Of a stretch of DNA of 64,000 nucleotides, positions 37,078 to 45,706 are shown piece after piece; positions within the stretch are counted from its first letter, which is position 1, and every line of letters starts with the position of its first letter. The DNA is from Candidatus Peregrinibacteria bacterium GW2011_GWF2_43_17 (GTDB lineage Bacteria > Patescibacteriota > Gracilibacteria > UBA1369 > UBA12470). The position numbers were made by a program, and so were the translations under genes. The stretch is from contig LCFW01000002.1 in NCBI GenBank assembly GCA_000999315.1, positions 309,259 through 373,258 on the forward strand. Reading direction: 5' to 3'. The notes under the pieces were generated by a model. The model did no database searches, was not told the origin of the DNA, and worked only from the letters and a program-made list of their open reading frames with translations.

Positions 37078-39510
37078 ATGCAACTAACATATTTAAGCAA
37101 ACTGCTTAACATAAGCGAACATGAATGGCCGCGAGTCGTCGTTTTATGGGTTATAACCTTCTTTTTAAGAACGGGTTTCATCATCGGTTGGACAGTAATG
37201 ATAGCAATGTTCGTAAACAGAATGGGAATCAATCAACTCCCGATATTATTCATCATAAACGCACTGCTTGTAATACTCGGGACAATTCTGTTCTCGGGAA
37301 TCATCGAGAAAATCAGAAAAGAGATTTTAATAATAATAAACATACTTCTTGCCGCGATTTTACTGGTGGCAGCTACACTGTTCATCATATATTCAAACTG
37401 GATATTCTTCGGGTTGATACTCGTAGCCGAATCCGTAATTTTGGCACAATTGAACATCTTGATATCACTGTTTGTTGAAGAGTTTTTCACGCCTCTGGAA
37501 AGCCAAAGAACGTTCCCGATTATAGAATCGTCCGAAACGATAGGAGCGATAGTCGGAGGCTTGATAGTAAGTCTTTTCGCACACCAAATCCCATCATATA
37601 AATTCATCTACGTTTGGGTGCTTTTGATAATGCTGGTAATCCCCATCATGTTGAGTTTCAGAAGATTAAGCACCGATATACCGGTTTTTGAACAGAAAGA
37701 AGAACATGAAAGCGGATTTAAAAAAATAAAAGAGACCTTCAAGCGATCTCAAAAATCACCTTTCTTAAAAGGGCTCATTATCGTAATCATGTTGCAATGG
37801 ATGTTTGTAAATATTCTTGAATTCCAATTCACAAAATCGGTACAACAAGATGTTTACAAAGAACAGGAAGAAACGATAGTTTACGAAGATGATCTGAACG
37901 ACACCTTCAGGGCATCACTGTTCGACGTGGAAAAATCAACAAGTACCGAAATCACAACCGTATCGGAAACGACTCATGCAACGGAAGAAGGAACATTGAC
38001 TGCAAAACTTGGGTTTCTGCAAATAATATTCGGCGCGGCGACACTGATAATGCAACTGCTCATATCAAGCCGTATTTTGAAATCCATAGGTATAGTAAAG
38101 AGTATGCAAATACATCCGTTAATCTCGACATTAAGCGCGATTGTAATGACATTGCGATTCAACATTCTGACCGCATCATTTTCAAAAGGCATAGGAGAAA
38201 TGACCGGAATGCTTTTCATGAACGCTTATCACTCATCTTATTATGCTTTTAAAGAAAATTTGAGAGGACAAATGAAAGAACTTTTTGAAGGAATCATAAA
38301 GCCTTGCGGCGCCATCCTGGGCATGAGTTTGATAATACTCCTTGAAAATTATTTCGCCGGTCCAAACCTGACCATGACGATAAATATGGTCCTTATATCC
38401 ATCACCGTTGTAAGTATGGCTCTGGTTTCAAGCCTTCAATCAAAATACACGGAAGAGTCTCAAAAGAATCTCGAAAAAGGCAATTCAACTCACACGAGAA
38501 TCAACGCGATAGAAATTTTAGCTCAAAAAGGGCATAAAATGGACTATCAAAAACTTATAAAACTGATCCAACGAGACACCGAAGACGAAGAGATCAAAAT
38601 CAAAGCGATAGAAACTTTAAAACAAATTAAAGACCCTCAAACGGTACCCGACATCATCACATGCCTATATTCGCAGAGCCCGAATATCAGATTAGCAATC
38701 GTGGATTTAATCGGCGAATTCAAGGACTTGGATAAGCAATTTTTCAAATCCGCATTCGCGAAATACAGGATAGAAAAAACATTAAAAGAAATTTTTGAAA
38801 AAGAAATAAACGAAGAAATAAGATCCGAAATAATAAAAGTACTCGCCTATTTCGACCCGAAAGACATCGTTCCGTTCTTACTCGAAAAAATAAATTCGAA
38901 TGAAGAAAAAATCATAGCCGACTGCGTCTACATCTGCGGCTTATTCCACGATCCAAACTCAATTTATTATCTGGAAAAATTCCTGGATCACAAAAACCCG
39001 CGCATTCGCGCAAACGCAATTATCTCATTATGGCAATTCAAAAAATTACGCCAAAAACTGAATCACTATTTGGATCAACTGCTGGACAGCGCGGATGAAG
39101 AAAACTTAATGGCGGGAGTTTACATTATAGGAGAATTGGCATTGAAAGAGAAAAGAGAGAAATTGCTGGATTTGCTGAAAAACGGGAATCCGGAAGTTTT
39201 ATTCGCACTGGCAAAACTATCCGACAAATCAGCGCTTATAAGGCTAGTGGATTACATCGTCGAACACAAAGAAGATTGGGAACAAATCAAGAAACGCCTG
39301 GTTTCGCTACCTGACAAATTCGTAAGCGAGCTGAAACAATATTTACACCAAGAAATATCTCATAAAATACATAAAATTTTAAAAGCGCACAGCCATCTGA
39401 AACTAGAGGAACTGGACAAGAAAGTCCTAAAAGAACTCGAACATCTATATGAAATAATCGACGAAAGTTCGATAAAAAACAAAATCAAAAATTTGACAAA
39501 GAATGATTAA
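37078..39510 (+). CDS. NTT (ATP/ADP translocase)-like transporter fused to C-terminal HEAT repeats
   Basis: 810 aa. About 11-12 predicted TM helices in the first ~460 residues, including KGIGEMTGMLFMNAYHSSYYAFKENLRGQMKELFEGIIKPCGAILGMSLIILL. HEAT-like repeats follow (INAIEILAQKGHKMDYQKLIKLI...IKIKAIETLKQIKDPQTVPDIITCL). Confidence 0.7.
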   Translation: MQLTYLSKLLNISEHEWPRVVVLWVITFFLRTGFIIGWTVMIAMFVNRMGINQLPILFIINALLVILGTILFSGIIEKIRKEILIIINILLAAILLVAATLFIIYSNWIFFGLILVAESVILAQLNILISLFVEEFFTPLESQRTFPIIESSETIGAIVGGLIVSLFAHQIPSYKFIYVWVLLIMLVIPIMLSFRRLSTDIPVFEQKEEHESGFKKIKETFKRSQKSPFLKGLIIVIMLQWMFVNILEFQFTKSVQQDVYKEQEETIVYEDDLNDTFRASLFDVEKSTSTEITTVSETTHATEEGTLTAKLGFLQIIFGAATLIMQLLISSRILKSIGIVKSMQIHPLISTLSAIVMTLRFNILTASFSKGIGEMTGMLFMNAYHSSYYAFKENLRGQMKELFEGIIKPCGAILGMSLIILLENYFAGPNLTMTINMVLISITVVSMALVSSLQSKYTEESQKNLEKGNSTHTRINAIEILAQKGHKMDYQKLIKLIQRDTEDEEIKIKAIETLKQIKDPQTVPDIITCLYSQSPNIRLAIVDLIGEFKDLDKQFFKSAFAKYRIEKTLKEIFEKEINEEIRSEIIKVLAYFDPKDIVPFLLEKINSNEEKIIADCVYICGLFHDPNSIYYLEKFLDHKNPRIRANAIISLWQFKKLRQKLNHYLDQLLDSADEENLMAGVYIIGELALKEKREKLLDLLKNGNPEVLFALAKLSDKSALIRLVDYIVEHKEDWEQIKKRLVSLPDKFVSELKQYLHQEISHKIHKILKAHSHLKLEELDKKVLKELEHLYEIIDESSIKNKIKNLTKND

Positions 39511-40684
39511 AAAAAGTTTAAAACTCAAACTTATAATCGCGCATCTGGCAATCCTGGCATTGTGCATGGGCATTTATTTCGTATTAAATCGCGAATATTC
39601 GACATACATCGCGCTTCCGTTATTCCCGATATTGTCACTGGTGACACTCAACATAATTCTGCACAAACCGCTTAAAAAAACAATAAAAGAGATGAAAGCG
39701 CTTTTGACAGGTAAAAGTTACCATCGAATTTTCACCGCAAGGACGGACGAAATCGGCATAATCGGACATTTCTTCAACGAAATAACGGAGAGCCTCGAGA
39801 AAATCTCGTCGGACTTAAAAGAACATCAGAAAATATCCGAAGAGTTGAATTTGGCGCAAAAAATCCAACACGATCTCATCCCGAAAGAAGCTCCGGAAAT
39901 CCCCCACCTCGAAATAACGGCCAAAACAAAATCGGCCGCGCAAATCGGAGGCGACAGTTTGGACTTCTTACAGAGAGAAAAAGACACGTATTTCTACATT
40001 GGAGACGTTACCGGACACGGCATCCCCGCCGGATTGGTAATGATAATGGTGGATACTTTGATCTCCACATTCGTAACCATGGCGCAAAACACAAAAGATT
40101 TAGTGGTAAATATAAACAAATTCTTAAAACCGCGTCTCCAAAAAAACATGTTCATGACAATGGTAATGTTCAGATGGCTTCACGAAGAAAAAAAAATGTA
40201 CTTCGCGGGCGCCGGACATGAACACGTAATACATTACAAATCGGCGGAGAAAAAATGCGACGCGATAACTTCGGGCGGAATCGCACTCGGGATGCTACCC
40301 GATAATGAAAAATTAACAAACGAACGAGAAATCAACTTTCAAGAAGGTGATTTTATCGTTCTTTACTCGGACGGCATTACAGAAGCAAAAAACCAATCCG
40401 GAGAACTATTCGGCCTAAAAAAACTCGTCCCGTTAATCGAAAAAAAAGCGGGCGCATGCAGAACAACAAAAGAGCTTTTCAATCAGATAGCCGGAACGGT
40501 TACCATTTTCATGGAAAACAGTATCCAAGAAGACGACATGAGTTTAATAGTTATAAGACACAAAGGAGCAGAAATTGAATCACAACACGAAAAAGAGTCC
40601 ACCGAATGGGCATCGACACAAAAAGACAGCTTGATTAACTACGAGAAACAAGATATCAAAGAGACCGGCATTCAAAAGAAATAA
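39503..40684 (+). CDS. HAMP-containing PP2C/SpoIIE-type serine phosphatase (RsbU-like)
   Basis: N-terminal TMs, LNLAQKIQHDLIPKEAP, GGDSLDFLQREKDTYFYIGDVTGHGIPAGLVMIMV, GDFIVLYSDGITEAKNQSGELFG, EDDMSLIVIR. Confidence 0.9.
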   Translation: MIKKSLKLKLIIAHLAILALCMGIYFVLNREYSTYIALPLFPILSLVTLNIILHKPLKKTIKEMKALLTGKSYHRIFTARTDEIGIIGHFFNEITESLEKISSDLKEHQKISEELNLAQKIQHDLIPKEAPEIPHLEITAKTKSAAQIGGDSLDFLQREKDTYFYIGDVTGHGIPAGLVMIMVDTLISTFVTMAQNTKDLVVNINKFLKPRLQKNMFMTMVMFRWLHEEKKMYFAGAGHEHVIHYKSAEKKCDAITSGGIALGMLPDNEKLTNEREINFQEGDFIVLYSDGITEAKNQSGELFGLKKLVPLIEKKAGACRTTKELFNQIAGTVTIFMENSIQEDDMSLIVIRHKGAEIESQHEKESTEWASTQKDSLINYEKQDIKETGIQKK

Positions 40685-40685
40685 C

Positions 40686-41696
40686 GTGAAAATTTCCGAA
40701 TTCGACTACAATCTGCCAAACAGTCTCATTGCAACAGAACCCAAAAACCCAAGACACCTTTCAAATCTGATGGTTATTGACCGAAAAAGCAAAAAAATCA
40801 CTCATAAGAAGTTTTTCGATCTACCAAAAATACTGAACAAAAACTGCGTCCTGGTCTTCAATGATTCGAAAGTGATAAAAGCCCGCCTATTCGGCAAAAT
40901 CCCCGCCAAAATCGAAATTTTACTCACAAAAAAACTTGATAAAAACTTGTGGGAATGTCTCTGCAAACCCGGGAAAAAACTCAAAATCGGCACAAACATC
41001 CGTTTCAACAAAGACCTCTCGGGCAAAGTCACAAAAATCAACAAAGACGGTAGCAGAATAATAAAATTTTCATCGAAAAAAGATTTTAAAAAGATAATAG
41101 AAAAACTCGGCCACACCCCCCTGCCACCATACATAAAAGGCTCCAAAGCCAAATCTTCACAATATCAAACGATCTACGCGAAAGAGGACGGCTCCGTCGC
41201 CGCACCCACAGCCGGACTCCACTTCACAAAAAAAGTATTCTCAGACCTCGAAAAAAAGGGCATCGCAACATATTTCGTAACACTCCACGTCGGCCGAGGC
41301 ACATTCGAACCTGTAAAAGTTGACGACATCAAAGACCACAAAATGCACTCCGAATGGTTCACGATCGACAACAAAACCGCCACGGCGCTAAACAACGCCA
41401 AGACATCCGGCAAAAAAATCCTCGCCGTCGGCACCACAACCGTAAGAGTCCTCGAATCATGCGCAAAAAACGGCAAACTTACTTCGACATCGGGCGAAAC
41501 CAACATCTTCATATATCCGGGGTACAAATGGCAATTCGTAGATAAAATGTTAACCAATTTCCACCTCCCGAAAAGTACACTTTTGATGCTTGTCAGTTCA
41601 TTCGCAGGCAAAACCTTGATCCAAAAAGCATACAAAACAGCGATTATGAAAAAATATAGGTTTTACAGCTTCGGGGATGTCACACTGATGGTTTAG
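40686..41696 (+). CDS. queA: S-adenosylmethionine:tRNA ribosyltransferase-isomerase
   Basis: MKISEFDYNLPNSLIATEP...LVFNDSKVIKARLFG...TAGLHFTKKV...THVGRGTFEPV-type motif, NIFIYPGYKWQFVDKMLTNFHLPKSTLLMLVSSFAG. Confidence 0.95.
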   Translation: MKISEFDYNLPNSLIATEPKNPRHLSNLMVIDRKSKKITHKKFFDLPKILNKNCVLVFNDSKVIKARLFGKIPAKIEILLTKKLDKNLWECLCKPGKKLKIGTNIRFNKDLSGKVTKINKDGSRIIKFSSKKDFKKIIEKLGHTPLPPYIKGSKAKSSQYQTIYAKEDGSVAAPTAGLHFTKKVFSDLEKKGIATYFVTLHVGRGTFEPVKVDDIKDHKMHSEWFTIDNKTATALNNAKTSGKKILAVGTTTVRVLESCAKNGKLTSTSGETNIFIYPGYKWQFVDKMLTNFHLPKSTLLMLVSSFAGKTLIQKAYKTAIMKKYRFYSFGDVTLMV

Positions 41697-44038
41697 GGTC
41701 TACGGTCTCCCAGCCGCATCTTCTTCACCAAATCCAAATCTTTCAGGTCGAATTTCCCGAAGTATAAATCATTGATATCGCCACCGGCCTCCTCAAAAGC
41801 TTTTATCTCAAGATAACCTTTGAAATACAAGCTGTCTTTCGTAAAAGCACCCGGCAAAGAAGTATCTTCGATACCCCTTTTAACTTTCACGGCAATCTTA
41901 AACGCCCTTTCCAAATCGCACCCATAACTTTCAATCAAAGCCACTACGTCGGAAAAAGACCCGTGTAGCGCCGTATCAATCGCCAAAACGGACAAGGCCG
42001 GCCAATAAGTTTTTTCACCCAACTGCATCTGATTTCTTATTGCCAAACCTTCTTGAGTTTTCAAGTATCCGGCCATCCCATTTTGCAAAATTTTGTAAGG
42101 TTGTTTTTTTCCGTTTTCGGCAGTCAAAACATGCGTCTCTATTTCATGCGCAATAAGCATCTTCATCCTTTTCTCGGAAAACATCGCACCCTCTCGGAAA
42201 AATATATTTCCATCTTTTCCAACCATACAATCGGAAACCATCTCTTTTTTAATTCTAACCTTCCAATCCGAAAACCCGTGCTTCTCCAGCACTTCGTTAA
42301 ACATTAAAACGGCCTTATTGTGATCAATCGTAAGCTCACCCTCCGAAAAATCTTTAGGCATATCTTTCAAAAAATCTTTAGCCGCCAATATCAAATTCTC
42401 ATCTGGCGCACCAAAAAGCTCAATCGACTTGAAAGAAAACGCATCGGTACCGACATGCTCAATCAAAGAAAGTTTTTTCAAAAGTTCATCCCTTTTCGCC
42501 GAAAAAATTCTTCCCAAAATGGATGAGTCGCATTTTATGCTTTTAAGTTTCTCTCGAAGTCTGAAAGGATCGACTCTCAAATCCGGATAAACAAATTGCG
42601 GATTGTATTTTTTATCTTTCAAAAAAACGACCTTCTCGGCGATAAGATTCACGGGCCTCAAATGATAAAGCATTTTTATTTGACGATCTATATCGGCAAG
42701 ATCGTTATCAACAACGGAATAATTTATACCCGCGGCCGCTTGCGCATCGGCGGAAATAATTTTCTTCACGGTAGGAATTTTCAACTCTGATTTATATTTC
42801 TTGGAAGGATCTATCAAGAAATCGCTCAAATCCCTCTTCCCGACAACAAGCTTATAATCACGCTTGGAAAGATCTTCGAGCCCGGCGACAGTCTGTATAC
42901 GAATATCGGCAAGGTTAAATTTAATCTTAATCCTCTTCTCTTCTGAAACATCGCCTTCCGGAATAATTTTCAAATCCCTGGCGAAATTCAAATCCATAAT
43001 AGTCCCCTCAACTACGGGATTTATGGATGCCAAAACTTTCCTGACACCATTTTTCGTGATCACCGACACCATCTCTTTCTCGCCGACCACTACCTTGCCG
43101 GAAACATTTTTAATATCTTTTTCAACCTTATTTCCAAACATATCTTGTGCGATTCTGACCCCTTTTTCGGGAGTCATCACCTTAACTCCGTGTATTCTCT
43201 CCAACCTCTTTCTCAAAGGAGCCAAATTCGCAATTTGCACGCTCAACCCAGCCCTCGCGTTAACTTCGAGAAGAACCGGTCCATTCGTTCTATCCAACGC
43301 AATATCAACCGCAAGATAACCTATATTTGTCATCAATTGAACTTTCGAAGATATAAGCAAAATTTCATCCCAATACGGTATCTCGAAACCTTTCAAACCC
43401 TTAGGCCCTTCTATCAACTTGTGACCTTTCACAACATTCGTCGCAATACCTTTCGCAATATCTATCCCAACCGCAATTGCCCCCTGATGCAAATTGGCAC
43501 GACCCCGCGATTCAACCGTGGGAAGTCTAAGCATCGCCATAACGGGAACAAGATTGTGAACAACCACCCTGACATCGGGCAACCCTTTATAAGAAAATTT
43601 CGCGACTTTATCATCGCAAACCAACAACTGTTCAAAAAACGCGATATCGCTGGAACCCGTAATCGAATAACGTCCGTCTATAATATCTCTTATATGATTT
43701 TTAAAATCGGTAATCGAAATCTTTTCACCCGAACTTGTAATAAAACATCCGTTTTCACGATCAACAATCGGTATAATCCCCTCCCCTCCAAATCCTAAAT
43801 TCGGCTTAAGCACAAAATTTAGAGGTAACGTATTAAAATCAAACTTTTCAAGCTGGTCATGCTCCCTGATAACACCATACAATTTGGGCACAGGAATACC
43901 GCGCGCAGACAAAAAATGTTTTGTTTTAAGTTTACTGTCCGCAAGCCTGATAGCCTTCTTTTTGTTAAAAGGTTTTATATAAAGAAGGTTCCTCGCATTA
44001 ATGCCCAAAATACCTTTGGAAAGATTGAAATTGAACAT
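41693..44038 (-). CDS. Fusion of an ATP-grasp (alpha-L-glutamate ligase-like) domain with a DUF1704/MATCAP-like metallopeptidase domain
   Basis: 781 aa. N-terminal ATP-grasp features (FVLKPNLGFGGEGI, DVRVVVHNLVPVMAMLRLP, YLAVDIALDRTNGPVLLEVNARAGLS). C-terminal IAHEIETHVLTAENGKKQPYKILQNGMAGYLKTQEGLAIRNQ (HExxxH plus QEGLA). Confidence 0.88.
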   Translation of the reverse strand: MFNFNLSKGILGINARNLLYIKPFNKKKAIRLADSKLKTKHFLSARGIPVPKLYGVIREHDQLEKFDFNTLPLNFVLKPNLGFGGEGIIPIVDRENGCFITSSGEKISITDFKNHIRDIIDGRYSITGSSDIAFFEQLLVCDDKVAKFSYKGLPDVRVVVHNLVPVMAMLRLPTVESRGRANLHQGAIAVGIDIAKGIATNVVKGHKLIEGPKGLKGFEIPYWDEILLISSKVQLMTNIGYLAVDIALDRTNGPVLLEVNARAGLSVQIANLAPLRKRLERIHGVKVMTPEKGVRIAQDMFGNKVEKDIKNVSGKVVVGEKEMVSVITKNGVRKVLASINPVVEGTIMDLNFARDLKIIPEGDVSEEKRIKIKFNLADIRIQTVAGLEDLSKRDYKLVVGKRDLSDFLIDPSKKYKSELKIPTVKKIISADAQAAAGINYSVVDNDLADIDRQIKMLYHLRPVNLIAEKVVFLKDKKYNPQFVYPDLRVDPFRLREKLKSIKCDSSILGRIFSAKRDELLKKLSLIEHVGTDAFSFKSIELFGAPDENLILAAKDFLKDMPKDFSEGELTIDHNKAVLMFNEVLEKHGFSDWKVRIKKEMVSDCMVGKDGNIFFREGAMFSEKRMKMLIAHEIETHVLTAENGKKQPYKILQNGMAGYLKTQEGLAIRNQMQLGEKTYWPALSVLAIDTALHGSFSDVVALIESYGCDLERAFKIAVKVKRGIEDTSLPGAFTKDSLYFKGYLEIKAFEEAGGDINDLYFGKFDLKDLDLVKKMRLGDRRP

Positions 44039-44041
44039 AGT

Positions 44042-45592
44042 TTATTCTTCTTCTGAGTGCATAAAAATTTCCCTAAACCTCATATACTCCATAACTCTAA
44101 GCCCGGTCCATCTGCCCAAGAAAACATTTATGGCGATAAATAAAAATATCAATTCGGGATGCCCGAACATCAAAGTTTTCAAAAACACCCACTCCGCAAC
44201 GATATAGCACAAAACGGATACGATCACGCACTCGACTATGATAAAAAGAGCGCTTTTCAACCCTTTCTCGGTCTGAATACTGATAAATTTTTCAACCAAA
44301 GTACTCATAATCAACATCGGGAAAATAGATATGGAAACCAATTGCGTAACACCCAAATAAGCACCCATCAATAACGTCACAAGTATGGTAACGCTCACAA
44401 TCGTCAAAACTATCGCCATTCTCGGTATATAAAGTAGCCTGTATTTACCCAAAATAATCCTGGATAAAGTCCCGAAAAGCAGAATAATGAAGAGCATAAA
44501 CAATCCGAACTCAATACCGAGAGCTATGAACGACAGTGTCAAAATCGAAGGCGTATAAACCCCGAGAGTCTCAAGCCCGACAACTTGTTTGAAAAACGCC
44601 ACCATAGTCACGATAACAGGTAGCATCAAAATAAGTTTCAAAGAATTGCTCGGTACACCTTTTTCAACCATATAGTTCACCAAATATGACATGAAATTTG
44701 TAATCCCGATCCCAACCGAACTGTCCACAATTTCATAAGTCACTCCTCTAAGATCCAAATCCGCCAAGAAAACATCTATGGTAGACGCATCCACAAGCGG
44801 CCACAAGGCCTCGGGCCTGGTAAGCACAATCCTTTTGGGATCAACCGTTCTGAAAGTACCTTGAGCGATATTTTCAAGCGTTCCCAAAGATTGATCCGAA
44901 ATCACGATAATCTCCGAATCGGTAAAAATCCCCTGCGTATCCTCCGAAAACTGCGATAATTGAGATAAAATCGTCAACCCCGAACTACCAACCGTCCAAA
45001 GCACTATCGTATCATAATTGTCTATCGTACTCACAGCCTCCTGTAGTTTTTGCGATAAAGCTTCTTCGGATAAAAACTCCGAACTCTCGCCAAAACTTCC
45101 CACAAGATTCACATAAACCCCTTGCTCCTTGGCATAATCCGAAAGACTTTGAAGCTTGGTGCTCTCCTCCGAATTATCCGTAATCAACAGAAAAGTCCTT
45201 TCATAAACAAAAATCGTATGAGTCTCTACATCTTGTTCCTCATCATTATTTCTTACTACCAACGTCACCTGATATTCACCGGGTTCGGTATAAGAATGCA
45301 CGATTTCAACCCCTTGTTGCCTATTCCCGTCACCCAAATGCCACTCATAAGTCAGCTCCTGATCGGGGGTCGGATTATAAGTTTTTGACGCATCAAAAAT
45401 AATATTTCTGTCCACCATAACCACCGAATCGGCATCTATAAAAGCATCTATCGTATCCAAACTTTCTTCAGGCACATCCTCCGTAAGCACCACTTCGTCT
45501 TCGGCATAAGAAAAAGGCGCAAACAACGAAATAAGCAACGAGGATAGAAACAAGATGTGAATTTTCTTTAACACGGAATGAAATCTTAACAA
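44042..45592 (-). CDS. PKD-domain protein with C-terminal 7TM domain of the transglutaminase-associated (7TM_transglut) type
   Basis: 516 aa. Signal peptide; PKD (IIFDASKTYNPTPDQELTYEWHLGDGNRQQGVEIVHSYTEPGEYQVTLVV); 7TM region LPVIVTMVAFFKQVVGLETLGVYTPSILTLSF...NVFLGRWTGLRVMEYMRFREI. Confidence 0.82.
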   Translation of the reverse strand: MLRFHSVLKKIHILFLSSLLISLFAPFSYAEDEVVLTEDVPEESLDTIDAFIDADSVVMVDRNIIFDASKTYNPTPDQELTYEWHLGDGNRQQGVEIVHSYTEPGEYQVTLVVRNNDEEQDVETHTIFVYERTFLLITDNSEESTKLQSLSDYAKEQGVYVNLVGSFGESSEFLSEEALSQKLQEAVSTIDNYDTIVLWTVGSSGLTILSQLSQFSEDTQGIFTDSEIIVISDQSLGTLENIAQGTFRTVDPKRIVLTRPEALWPLVDASTIDVFLADLDLRGVTYEIVDSSVGIGITNFMSYLVNYMVEKGVPSNSLKLILMLPVIVTMVAFFKQVVGLETLGVYTPSILTLSFIALGIEFGLFMLFIILLFGTLSRIILGKYRLLYIPRMAIVLTIVSVTILVTLLMGAYLGVTQLVSISIFPMLIMSTLVEKFISIQTEKGLKSALFIIVECVIVSVLCYIVAEWVFLKTLMFGHPELIFLFIAINVFLGRWTGLRVMEYMRFREIFMHSEEE

Positions 45593-45706
45593 AACCGTAC
45601 ATAAAACTCAACCGAATCACAAAATAATATCTGCGCTTGCCAACCCCTACCTGATTGCCACTCGCCTCCAAAAGTGATATAATTAATAGATTTAAAAATA
45701 CAAAAA

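Noticed and set aside
42864-43798. Plus-strand ORFs of 151 and 217 aa inside the ATP-grasp/DUF1704 gene
   Set aside because: Low-complexity antisense readings of a strongly supported CDS, without recognisable domains.
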